Source of the DNA: Pseudomonas sp. ISL-84
GTDB lineage: Bacteria; Bacillota; Bacilli; Bacillales; Cytobacillaceae
Length of the DNA: 64,000 nt
Assembly (NCBI GenBank): GCA_018613035.1
Contig: JAGGRA010000013.1
Span: 1-64,000 of the forward strand
Direction: 5' to 3'
The notes under the pieces are model-generated. The model saw only the letters and a list, made by a program, of their open reading frames with translations, did no database searches and was not told the DNA's origin. Each line of letters begins with the position of its first letter. Within the stretch, counting starts at the first letter, position 1. Positions 33,007 to 40,729 of the stretch are shown here, in pieces. The translations under genes were made by a program, and so were the position numbers.

Positions 33007-34365
33007 CTACTCTACTGTTACAGCAAGTTCTTTTATTAAAAGTGAAGGGGAACCTATATAGCCGGAAGCCATAAATCCCATGGAGAATTCCAAATCAGAC
33101 CCAATAGCTTCTATATTATTCAGGAGCTCATAAAAATTGCCGGCAATAGTCATTTGATTGACAGCGTTTTGAACTTTTCCGTCTTTGACGAAATACCCGT
33201 TCGCTGCTATAGAGAAGTCTCCTGATACGGTATTCGCTCCAGAGTGGAGTCCGGACAGTTCGGTAATGACAATTCCCTCAGATATGGATGATACTAATTC
33301 ATCATAGCTTTTATCAGATGGAACGACATGGAGATTAGTTGGTGCTACCGTTAACGCTCCCTTATAGGAGGCTTTATAGGCATTTCCTGTCGATTCCACT
33401 CCTTCTTTTTGTGCTGTTTTACGGTTATGCATCAGCGAAACGAGCTTGCCGCTTTTCACAATATCCTTTTTAACTGTTGCAACACCTTCGCTATCAAAGC
33501 TTGAACTGAGCAGCCCTTCTTCCAAAAATGGATCGTCTACAATACTCAGTGACGGGACCGAAATCGTTTCTCCTGTTTTTCCGTTTAAGGCTGATTGCCC
33601 TTTTTGTGTATTTTCTGCTGAAAAAATAGGGGTGAATGTTTGCAATAATGCACTCGCAGCATCGTTCCTCAACAAAACTGGGTAGTTTTTGCTTTCAGCA
33701 CTTTGAGTATTCAGCTGCGACAAGGCTTCTTCCACTGCATGTTTTGCGATTTCTTCAGGCTTTAAGATCGAGAAGTTTCTTGTAAACTTGGAGTACTCTC
33801 CATTTTTCACCTGACCGTCCTGCTTAACGATTACCGATACATAAATTCCGATATGATTCTTCTTTTCACTGAGGCTGAGACCTTTGCTGTTCATAATGGC
33901 CTTTTCTGTCTCACCGCTGCTCAGCATAAAATAATCGGTCCCCGTTACCCGTTCATCATACGCATAAATATGCTTTTCAATTTCCTTAAGCAAATTGACT
34001 TTTTCTGAAATTGTTACTTTTGCAAGATTAGCCGAATAGAAGTTTCCTTCTTCATACTTTTGGCTGCCAGCGAATATCTCTTCTTGCACTTCATCTTCTA
34101 TAAACTCGGAGTTTTCCTTCGCATTTTCTATAAGAAAAGAAAGAGATTCTTCATCAAGCTTCTCCGTAAAAGCATAGCCCATTTTGCCCTCGTATAGGCC
34201 TCGGAAGGAGGTTCCGAATACTTCGGAAGTGTCATAGGTATCGATTTCCCCTTTATAAAGCTCACAAGCAAACTTCTCATCCCTCTCGTAATAGAGCTCC
34301 ATATCCGTAAAGCCATGCTGCTCACCCAGCTGGAAGAGCTGCTCCTTAAACTCCTGTAAATTCAT
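33007..34365 (-). CDS. pmbA: TldE/PmbA family protein, partner of TldD
   Basis: 452 residues. Belongs to the TldD/PmbA (modulator of DNA gyrase) family. It has the family N-terminal domain (MELYYERDEKFACELYKGEID) and the C-terminal GASGDFSIA-like segment (SGANTVSGDFSIAANGYFVKDGK). It lacks the HExxxH metal site of TldD, as expected for TldE. TldD and TldE form a heterodimeric zinc protease that degrades unfolded peptides. It begins 1 nt after tldD ends. Confidence 0.9.
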   Translation of the reverse strand: MNLQEFKEQLFQLGEQHGFTDMELYYERDEKFACELYKGEIDTYDTSEVFGTSFRGLYEGKMGYAFTEKLDEESLSFLIENAKENSEFIEDEVQEEIFAGSQKYEEGNFYSANLAKVTISEKVNLLKEIEKHIYAYDERVTGTDYFMLSSGETEKAIMNSKGLSLSEKKNHIGIYVSVIVKQDGQVKNGEYSKFTRNFSILKPEEIAKHAVEEALSQLNTQSAESKNYPVLLRNDAASALLQTFTPIFSAENTQKGQSALNGKTGETISVPSLSIVDDPFLEEGLLSSSFDSEGVATVKKDIVKSGKLVSLMHNRKTAQKEGVESTGNAYKASYKGALTVAPTNLHVVPSDKSYDELVSSISEGIVITELSGLHSGANTVSGDFSIAANGYFVKDGKVQNAVNQMTIAGNFYELLNNIEAIGSDLEFSMGFMASGYIGSPSLLIKELAVTVE

Positions 34366-34366
34366 C

Positions 34367-35758
34367 CTATTTTTCCCCCTTTCTTCCGCCGACGGTCATT
34401 TCGCTCACACGAATCATCGGCTGGCCTACGTTCACAGGGATGCTGCCGCTTTGAGACCCGCACATGCCCGCACCATGATCAAGATTGTTTCCGACCATAT
34501 CAACAAGCTGGAGGGTTTTAGGTCCGTTTCCGATTAAGGTAGCACCTTTAAGCGGTTTGCCGATTTTCCCATTCTTCACAAGGTACGCTTCCATAACCGC
34601 GAAATTATAATCGCCGGTCGTTGTGTTCACCTGGCCGCCGCCCATGTATTTCGTATAGATGCCATGCTCAGTGTTTGAAATAATTTCTTCCGGAGAGGAC
34701 TTTCCATTAGCGATATACGTATTGGTCATTCTGGAAGTCGGAGCGAAACGGTAGGACTGCCTTCTGCCTGAACCGGTTGACTCCATGCCCATTCTCCGCC
34801 CATTAAATTTATCAATCAGGTAACCTTTTAAAATACCGTTTTCAATCAGAACATTTTTGCGTGCTTTTTCGCCCTCATCATCAATGGTGATGGATCCCCA
34901 CTCATTGGCGATTGTGCCGTCATCAATATATGTAACGACATCCGAAGCCACTTTTTCCCCAATCCGGTTGGCAAAAACGGAATTCTCTTTCGCGACAGAT
35001 GTGGCTTCAAGTCCATGTCCGCATGCCTCGTGGAAAATAACGCCGCCGAATTCATTATCAATAATGACAGGGAATTTCCCGCTTGGGCAAGGATCTGCAC
35101 CTAGCATCGTAACCGCAATACGGGATGCTTCATTTGCATAATGCTCAAGATTCAGGTTTTCTAAAAATTCAAAGCCTTTATGAGCACCAGGTCCGTAAAA
35201 TCCCGGCTGCATCTGATTGCCGTCTGCTGCAATCGATTGAATCGCAAGGCGGCTGCGTACTCTGCGGTCTTCTACAAACTTGCCTTCCGAGTTGGCGATC
35301 AGTACATTCTGCTCTTCATCCAAATATCTAACCGTAACCTGCTGGATGCTATTATGATAGTCTTTGGCAATTTCGTAAGCCTTTTTCATTACATCCACTT
35401 TGCGGAACTTCTCAACCTCCCTCGGATTTAAAGAGATCGGATGTGCCGCAGGAATCATTTCCTTTCGCAGCTGGGAGGGCTGAATAACCGTGTTTCCGAT
35501 GATTGCCTGCGCAGCATTCCCCGCCGCTTTTAGCAAGCCTTCCTTCGTTCCATCCGTTGTATAGGCATAAACGCTCTGCATTCCCTTAAACACGCGAATG
35601 CCAATCCCAAAATCCCGGCCTGACAAACTGCTCTCAATTTTCCCGCCCTGCAGCGCCAAATTATTTGTAAAACGGTCCTCAACGAATACTTCCGCGAAAT
35701 CCCCGCCAGTGGCTAGAGCTGCCGTTATGACGTCTTCAATAAGTGATTGTGAAAGCAT
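34367..35758 (-). CDS. tldD: TldD zinc metalloprotease subunit
   Basis: 463 residues. The zinc-binding motif HEACGH lies in GGVIFHEACGHGLEATSVAK at about 240-259. The Cys-containing C-terminal motif DHGAGMCGSQSGSIPVNVGQP is also typical. It is the catalytic half of the TldD/TldE protease, which trims ribosomally made peptides. A CTTCAATAAGTGATTGTGAAAGC start region encodes MLSQSLIEDV, preceded by AGGAGGG. First gene of the two-gene minus-strand operon. Confidence 0.92.
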   Translation of the reverse strand: MLSQSLIEDVITAALATGGDFAEVFVEDRFTNNLALQGGKIESSLSGRDFGIGIRVFKGMQSVYAYTTDGTKEGLLKAAGNAAQAIIGNTVIQPSQLRKEMIPAAHPISLNPREVEKFRKVDVMKKAYEIAKDYHNSIQQVTVRYLDEEQNVLIANSEGKFVEDRRVRSRLAIQSIAADGNQMQPGFYGPGAHKGFEFLENLNLEHYANEASRIAVTMLGADPCPSGKFPVIIDNEFGGVIFHEACGHGLEATSVAKENSVFANRIGEKVASDVVTYIDDGTIANEWGSITIDDEGEKARKNVLIENGILKGYLIDKFNGRRMGMESTGSGRRQSYRFAPTSRMTNTYIANGKSSPEEIISNTEHGIYTKYMGGGQVNTTTGDYNFAVMEAYLVKNGKIGKPLKGATLIGNGPKTLQLVDMVGNNLDHGAGMCGSQSGSIPVNVGQPMIRVSEMTVGGRKGEK

Positions 35759-35884
35759 GAAACCCCTCCTTCATATATCTAACTTTTCAAACTATTCTAA
35801 TCATACCGTACTAATATTCATTTTAGTATGGATTTTTCCTTTTTTGACCAATAGGAAGAATGATTGGTCCTGGTCTGGGGACCT

Positions 35885-35975
35885 AAATGGAAAATGAGTG
35901 ATTGGCTATTTGCAGGTTGGACCACTCTATTTGCAGGTTCTATTCTCTAATTTGCAAGGTAACAATTATCTTTCC
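35885..35975. repeat. Short tandem intergenic motif TATTTGCAGGTT
   Basis: Three diverging units occur at about 26-bp spacing: CTATTTGCAGGTTGG, CTATTTGCAGGTTCT and TAATTTGCAAGGTAAC. The last unit resembles AATTTGCGAGGTAACAG near position 378. Function unknown. Confidence 0.5.
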
Positions 35976-35981
35976 AGACAT

Positions 35982-36009
35982 AAAAAAAAGGCGCCTATCC
36001 AAGACACCT
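35982..36009 (-). terminator. Terminator of the cardiolipin synthase gene
   Basis: AGGTGTCT / AGGCGCCT (minus strand, two G-T pairs) followed by eight T residues, starting directly at the stop codon. Confidence 0.8.
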
Positions 36010-37521
36010 TTACAGTACACCCGAAAACAGCCGGGCGAATGATTCTTTTGATCTTTCAACAAAACCTCTCTTATAGTACTCTACAGGACTTATTTTAACG
36101 CTCTCCTCCAAATCCTCCTCATAATGGGAGACAAGATCGCGGATGGAGCTGGTGCCGTATAGGAATACATTTACTTCGAAATTCAAGTGGAAACTTCTCA
36201 TGTCCATATTGGCTGTTCCAATCGAAGCGAGAATGCCGTCAACGATAATGATTTTTTGATGTAAAAAGCCTTTTTTATAAGAATAAATCTCCACTCCGTA
36301 CCGCAGCAGCTCCGGAAAGTAAGATCTGCTCGCATATTGGGTCAGGAAGCTGTCGTTAATTTCCGGCACCAGGATACGCACCTCCACCCCTTTAGCTGCC
36401 GCAACCCTTAAAGCTGTCCTGATGGATTCGTCTGGAACAAAGTATGGCGTGGCAATCCAAATGGATTTGGTTGCACAAGAGATGATGGAATAATATAAAT
36501 CACTCATAATGCCCTGCTGAGTGTCAGGGCCGCTTGCAACAACCTGCACCGCCCCATCCAGCACGTCATCGTCAATTTGATACTTAACCTCTCTATATTG
36601 CTCGAGTACCTCTTCTTTACTGACATATTCCCAATCCAGCAAAAACACCGTATGAAGGGTGTATACGGCCTCACCTTTTAAGATCATATGGGTATCTCGC
36701 CAAAAACCGATTTTTTCGTCCTCGCCCAAGTATTCAACGCCAACATTGAGACCGCCTACAAAACCGGCCTTCCCATCAATGACGACAATCTTTCGGTGAT
36801 TGCGGAAATTAAATTTCTGATTAAAAAATCCATATTTCAGAGGGGAAAAAGGCCGTACTTTAATGCCCGCTTCCTCCATGGATTGCAGATCCTCCAGTGA
36901 AATCCCCATGCTGCCTGCCGCATCAAAAATAAACAGCACCTCCACACCCTGCTTGGCCTTATCCATTAATATATTTATGATTTCTTTTCCAAGCCGGTCT
37001 GAGCGGAAAATATAATATTCCATATGGATAAACTCTTCTGCTTCTCGCAGTTTTTTCTTAATTTCATTAAAGGTTTCCTCTCCATTTTTCAGCATCTTCG
37101 CCCGCGAATTGGTGCTAAGCGGCGTTAAGGCCACATTATTGGCAAACCTGGCAAAGCATAGCTGGCTGTCCTGCAGGAAGGAAATATCCGGGGTATCCTC
37201 TCTCTTCATCAGTCTTTTCCATTCATCCCGGTCCCTGCTCCTTTTGCTTTTAAACAAATAGCCTTTCAAGTAAAGCTGTCCGGAAAACAAGTAAAAAAGA
37301 TAACCAAACACCGGAAAAAACACAAGAACATACATCCATAAAAGGGTCTGATGGGGGGAACGGTTTTCGAGCATCAATGAATAGGCACTTATTAAAATGG
37401 CCGTGCCATACAAAATAGCAGCAACTAGCTTGATTAGTGTGCTGGCATCTGTAAAAAATATTGTATAGGTTGTTACAATTAAGATAAATACAAAAAGTGA
37501 CTCGATTCTGCGTCTTCTCAT
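36010..37521 (-). CDS. cls: Cardiolipin synthase (phospholipase D family)
   Basis: About 503 residues. Two N-terminal membrane helices (about 5-50) are followed by a cytoplasmic region with two HKD motifs: NHRKIVVIDGKAGFVGG near 245 and LHQKIIIVDGILASIGT near 420. The enzyme condenses two phosphatidylglycerols to cardiolipin. HMEYYIF and IWIATPYFVPD are standard Cls segments. The frame starts at a TTG at 37536, but the ATG at 37521 (MRRRRIES) is better spaced from GGAGAAG. Monocistronic. Confidence 0.93.
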   Translation of the reverse strand: MRRRRIESLFVFILIVTTYTIFFTDASTLIKLVAAILYGTAILISAYSLMLENRSPHQTLLWMYVLVFFPVFGYLFYLFSGQLYLKGYLFKSKRSRDRDEWKRLMKREDTPDISFLQDSQLCFARFANNVALTPLSTNSRAKMLKNGEETFNEIKKKLREAEEFIHMEYYIFRSDRLGKEIINILMDKAKQGVEVLFIFDAAGSMGISLEDLQSMEEAGIKVRPFSPLKYGFFNQKFNFRNHRKIVVIDGKAGFVGGLNVGVEYLGEDEKIGFWRDTHMILKGEAVYTLHTVFLLDWEYVSKEEVLEQYREVKYQIDDDVLDGAVQVVASGPDTQQGIMSDLYYSIISCATKSIWIATPYFVPDESIRTALRVAAAKGVEVRILVPEINDSFLTQYASRSYFPELLRYGVEIYSYKKGFLHQKIIIVDGILASIGTANMDMRSFHLNFEVNVFLYGTSSIRDLVSHYEEDLEESVKISPVEYYKRGFVERSKESFARLFSGVL

Positions 37522-37645
37522 GGCCCACTTCTCCAACTCTAAAAAGGTTACAATTCTGTATGTATCTTATACCCTTTCTGATGCCCAAAAGAAACCAGGT
37601 ACCATTAGCTTTTCCCATTTTCAGGAGAAGAAAGCATTATAGGGA

Positions 37646-37680
37646 CAAAAAAAGAAGCCTTGCTTATTACACAACGCTTC
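37646..37680 (-). terminator. Terminator of the small gene at 37686
   Basis: GAAGC / GCTTC stem with a 17-nt AT-rich loop, followed on the minus strand by TTTTTTTGTCCC. Confidence 0.6.
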
Positions 37681-37685
37681 CCATT

Positions 37686-37859
37686 TTATTGTCCCCCTCC
37701 AGTATACCGATTGTCACCCATCATATAATTCGAACTTTCTCCCGGCTTTTCGTTTGGACTGATTCCTTTTTGCAGTGTATTATTATTCTTCTTTCGCCTG
37801 CGGTCAATGCTGTAGGCAAAGGCAAGAGTCACTATAATTAAACCAAATAATACGCCCAT
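37686..37859 (-). CDS. Small membrane protein (57 residues)
   Basis: One N-terminal membrane helix (MGVLFGLIIVTLAFAYSI), a basic stop-transfer patch DRRRKKNNN, and a Gly/Asn-rich hydrophilic tail ending RYTGGGQ. AAAGGGGGAC precedes the ATG by about 6 nt and a hairpin terminator follows, so it is likely expressed. Family unknown. Confidence 0.6.
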   Translation of the reverse strand: MGVLFGLIIVTLAFAYSIDRRRKKNNNTLQKGISPNEKPGESSNYMMGDNRYTGGGQ

Positions 37860-37941
37860 CTTTCGTCCCCCTTTTTATATGTATATTCATCATCGGCAAA
37901 CCTTTGCTTTAATATTCGGGGCGAAATTCTTTTTTTCCTCT

Positions 37942-37970
37942 AAAAAAAGAGAGCTACAAATTATAGCTCC
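37942..37970 (-). terminator. Terminator of the small gene at 37980
   Basis: GAGCTA / TAGCTC stem, 7-nt loop, followed on the minus strand by TCTTTTTTTAG. Confidence 0.8.
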
Positions 37971-37979
37971 CTCACTTTA

Positions 37980-38123
37980 TTATCTTCTCATATTCTCCTG
38001 GTCCTTCAAACGGTTTTGCTGATCCGGCAAGCGTTCCTGATCCTTCAGTGATTGCTGCTTGTCCTGCTGGGACTGCTGCCCTTTTACAACATCCTTTAGG
38101 TATTTACCGTATTCCTGTGACAT
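37980..38123 (-). CDS. Small Gln/Asp-rich protein (47 residues)
   Basis: A very hydrophilic peptide with a repeated DQ(E/Q) pattern: KGQQSQQDKQQSLKDQE, then RLPDQQNRLKDQENMRR. AGGAGGG lies 7 nt before the ATG and a terminator follows directly. The composition resembles small acid-soluble spore-type or other disordered stress proteins, but no family is recognised. Confidence 0.65.
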   Translation of the reverse strand: MSQEYGKYLKDVVKGQQSQQDKQQSLKDQERLPDQQNRLKDQENMRR

Positions 38124-38247
38124 GTTAATCCCTCCTGTTTATCCTTTTCATTCCTGTTCCCGTATATTGGGGATTAAAACTAATTTTCATAAAAAGCAGG
38201 CTCCTTTTTCTCATAGATTATTGTTTTTGTTTTATTGATTTTGCCCG

Positions 38248-38490
38248 TTGATTTCCGCTACGGACACTTGCTTTCAACGGGGAGGGTTGCGAGCCTCCTC
38301 GGCTTCGCCTGTGGGGTCTCGCACTTCTCTCACTTCCCGCAGGACATTGAATAAACTTCTTTGAATAGACACCTCTTCGTAAGAAAATGCGAATGCATTT
38401 TCGAGGATCAAGTGCCCTCCGCTACAATCAACTCAGTAGGTTAAATTACGGTTGCCTTCAAAAGGCAACAAAGTTTCCGGAAACAACAAA
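38248..38490. repeat. MITE-like palindromic repeat, copy 4
   Basis: Core from GTTGATTTCCGC (38248) to ACAATCAAC (38432), with the inserted module GAAAATGCGAATGCATTTTC-GAGGATC. The right border is GGCAACAAAGTTTCCGGAAAC. It fills most of 38124-38563. Confidence 0.8.
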
Positions 38491-38563
38491 AAAGTAAAAG
38501 GGTTTTGTGCAGGTACAGAGAAAGTAATGGAAATAGGATTTTAACCATAGGGGGAATGGCAGG

Positions 38564-39013
38564 GTGAAAAAGTGGTCAACTGAAATAGAAATTCAAGCTC
38601 CGATTGAAAGGGTATGGGGGCTATTAAATGGTTCTGAGGAAAATATGCAAAAAATCATGCCCCAGGTGGTCGAGCATAAGCCGGTTAAAATTACGGATGA
38701 AGGTGTCGGCACCATCTACCGGCAAAAATATAAAGAAGGATCAAGGGTTGAAGAATACGATGTGGAAACCCTCAAGTACTCGGATACTCCAGACCATAAA
38801 GTGCTGAAGGTCGGTTTTCGCCTTGCTAACATGTTCGATATTACAGCCCACTATGAAATGGACAAATTGGACGAGAACAGAACCCGGTTCAAATACACGG
38901 CCACGAACCAGGCGTTAAAATGGTTTGTAAAACTCTTCTTAATTTTTGCGAATGACAAGATCGTTAAACAATTTGCGGAGCGGGTCAAGCATGTAGCGGA
39001 GACAGAAGCGTGA
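38564..39013 (+). CDS. SRPBCC (START-like) family protein
   Basis: 149 residues with the polyketide cyclase/START fold pattern: STEIEIQAPIERVWGLLNGSEENMQKIMPQV at the N-terminus, a central strand series (VGTIYRQKYKEGSRVEEYDVETL) and a long C-terminal helix. It probably binds a hydrophobic ligand; no enzyme activity can be assigned. It starts with GTG behind AGGGGGAATGGCAGG and is 13 nt upstream of a GNAT gene, likely the same transcript. Confidence 0.75.
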   Translation: MKKWSTEIEIQAPIERVWGLLNGSEENMQKIMPQVVEHKPVKITDEGVGTIYRQKYKEGSRVEEYDVETLKYSDTPDHKVLKVGFRLANMFDITAHYEMDKLDENRTRFKYTATNQALKWFVKLFLIFANDKIVKQFAERVKHVAETEA

Positions 39014-39026
39014 AGGAGGCATTAAA

Positions 39027-39524
39027 ATGGAAATAAGGCTTTTACAGCCTGATGATGCTGTAAAATACAAAGAATTGAGATTAGAAGGGTTAAGAAAGAA
39101 CCCAGAGGCGTTTGGTTCCAGCTATGAAGAAGAGGTTGGGCGCCCTCCCGAAGTTTATGGAGACCGATTTAAAGCTGATAACTCCTTTCACTTTGGCGCA
39201 TTTGAAGGTGGCCAGCTTGTGGGTGTGGTTAGCTTAGTAAGGGAAACCGGATTAAAAATGAAGCACCGGTCCAATATATATGCGATGTATGTGACCGAAG
39301 CCTCCAGACAGACGGGCATCGGTAAAAAACTGATCGGTGAAGCCGTAGAAAAGGCCTGGAGCTGGGAAGGCGTTGAGCAGATTCATTTGGCTGTCATGTC
39401 AGAAAATGAGCCTGCGAAAAAGCTATATTCGTCTTTTGGGTTTGAAGTTTACGGCAAGGAACGGCGTGCTTTGAAGATCAATGGTGTGTACTATGATGAA
39501 GAATTAATGGCATTGTATTTTTAG
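39027..39524 (+). CDS. GNAT N-acetyltransferase
   Basis: 165 residues. It starts with the usual MEIRLLQPDDAVKYKELRLEGL, and the acetyl-CoA site is AMYVTEASRQTGIGKKLIGEAVEKA at about 90-114, then SENEPAKKLYSSFGFEVYGKERRALK. GAAGGAGG precedes the ATG. The substrate is unknown; it forms a pair with the upstream SRPBCC gene. Confidence 0.88.
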   Translation: MEIRLLQPDDAVKYKELRLEGLRKNPEAFGSSYEEEVGRPPEVYGDRFKADNSFHFGAFEGGQLVGVVSLVRETGLKMKHRSNIYAMYVTEASRQTGIGKKLIGEAVEKAWSWEGVEQIHLAVMSENEPAKKLYSSFGFEVYGKERRALKINGVYYDEELMALYF

Positions 39525-39530
39525 CTGCAT

Positions 39531-39568
39531 AAAGGCAGCTTCCTGTTATGGAGGGGCTGCCTTTTTCT
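39531..39568. terminator. Bidirectional terminator between the GNAT and SCP2 genes
   Basis: AAAGGCAGC / GCTGCCTTT stem with a 16-nt loop, then TTCTTATTG. Confidence 0.8.
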
Positions 39569-39894
39569 TATTGATATTTTTTCACTATTTCCTGCAGTTT
39601 AAGGGCAAGGCCCATTTTGCCATCCACCTTGAGTCCGCCGGTCATAAACGCCACTGTCGTGTTCAGGTTGTCCTTTAAAAGCTTGGAGAAGTTTTTATCT
39701 GATAGTTTAAGTGTAACTTCCGGCTCATAAGGTGCGTCCTCCTCCACAGCCACCTTTCCATCTTTTAAAATGATTTGCAGCCGGCCGCTTTCCTCCAGGT
39801 CTACTTGGAATACCCGATCCTTTTCATTCTTGATATGTACAGGGTCCGCATTCATTTTATCGACAAGCTGCTGAAGCTCTTCTTTGACTGGCAC
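39568..39894 (-). CDS. SCP2 sterol-binding-domain protein
   Basis: 108 residues, a stand-alone SCP-2 fold: VFQVDLEESGRLQIILKDGKVAV followed by EVTLKLSDKNFSKLLKDNLNTTVAFMTGGLKVDGKMGLALKLQEI, the conserved C-terminal lipid tunnel. Such proteins bind fatty acyl-CoAs or other lipids. It follows the NUDIX gene by 21 nt and is probably in its operon. A FadR-like palindrome upstream of the pair hints at control by fatty-acid status. Confidence 0.85.
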   Translation of the reverse strand: MPVKEELQQLVDKMNADPVHIKNEKDRVFQVDLEESGRLQIILKDGKVAVEEDAPYEPEVTLKLSDKNFSKLLKDNLNTTVAFMTGGLKVDGKMGLALKLQEIVKKYQ

Positions 39895-39915
39895 TTTTAT
39901 TGCCCCCTTATTTGA

Positions 39916-40350
39916 TTAAATTTTTTCTAAGCTTCTTCTTAAAAGTTCCGCCTGTTTAATACTATCCTTCAGCCAGATTGGAGCAGCGGGATTCTGCAGA
40001 ATTTCATCTGTTGTCATCCAGAAAACGGCTTCCACTTCATCCGGGCTTTTATTAAAAGCCTCTCCGCTTTCATACTCACATAGAAAAACGATATCCACTA
40101 CATGGACGCCGTTTGCAATGAAGGATGTATTTCTTACATAATGCATATGGTCGCTGACCAGCAGGCCGACTTCTTCAAAAATCTCCCGCTTTACAGTGCG
40201 CTCGAGAAGATTTGTTGTATGGCCTTCCTGCTCCGCCTTCCCGCCTGCCAGAGCCAGCTCGCCTGCTGCATGTGATTCCTTCCGGCCACGCTCAATAACC
40301 AGCCACTTGCCATCTTTATAAATAGCGCCTTCCACATTTACGGCAAACAT
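39916..40350 (-). CDS. NUDIX hydrolase
   Basis: 144 residues. The NUDIX box is GGKAEQEGHTTNLLERTVKR followed by EIFEEVGLLV at about 36-65, with the essential REIFEEVG (here KREIFEEVG) helix and a slightly longer loop than the standard GX5EX7REUXEEXGU. It hydrolyses a nucleoside diphosphate linked to another group; substrate unknown. First gene of a two-gene minus-strand unit with the SCP2 gene. The start region MFAVNVEGAIYKDGKWLVIERG is typical. Confidence 0.85.
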   Translation of the reverse strand: MFAVNVEGAIYKDGKWLVIERGRKESHAAGELALAGGKAEQEGHTTNLLERTVKREIFEEVGLLVSDHMHYVRNTSFIANGVHVVDIVFLCEYESGEAFNKSPDEVEAVFWMTTDEILQNPAAPIWLKDSIKQAELLRRSLEKI

Positions 40351-40400
40351 TTATTCACCCCCATCTGTTAAATTCAACAATTGAGGAGAAATCCCTCCTG

Positions 40401-40420
40401 TTAAATGAATACTCATTCAT
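40401..40420. promoter_or_regulatory. FadR-like (TetR-type) palindrome upstream of NUDIX-SCP2
   Basis: TTAAATGAATACTCATTCAT contains TGAAT-ACTC-ATTCA. It resembles the Bacillus FadR (YsiA) site of the form ATGAATGANTANTCATTCAT, matching fully in the right half and mostly in the left. It lies about 50 nt before the NUDIX start. Confidence 0.45.
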
Positions 40421-40439
40421 TCTGTTTTTTAATAGAGCT

Positions 40440-40670
40440 TGAGTTCGAATATTAGATAGAGCTTTCAATGCACTTTCGGTTTAAAAAGCTGGGATTCATT
40501 GCACTTGTTTAATATTTGAATACCCATCCGTTATTTGCGGACAACTTCTTAAATTTATGCATCACTTTCCTCTTTTTGCGTGTAGCTTTTACAGTTTATG
40601 AACCGCTTTCCTCGATTTGCGTGCAACTACCTATTTAACCGTCTGTTATAAAGGCTAGACTCGTTCTGAA
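40440..40670. repeat. Degenerate tandem intergenic repeats before ggt terminator
   Basis: Units such as TTTGCGTGCAACTA, TTTGCGTGTAGCTT and TTTGCGGACAACTT alternate with TTTATGNACCGCTTTCCTCG-like segments, about 40-55 bp apart. No gene is seen in the 380-bp gap; only this repeat and the FadR-like box. Confidence 0.5.
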
Positions 40671-40689
40671 AAACGGCGCAGACATACAA

Positions 40690-40723
40690 ATAGCGCCCCA
40701 CCGTAGCAGGGCGCTATCTTTTT
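40690..40723 (-). terminator. ggt terminator
   Basis: ATAGCGCCC / GGGCGCTAT stem with a 10-nt loop; T-rich on both sides. Confidence 0.8.
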
Positions 40724-40729
40724 GATATT

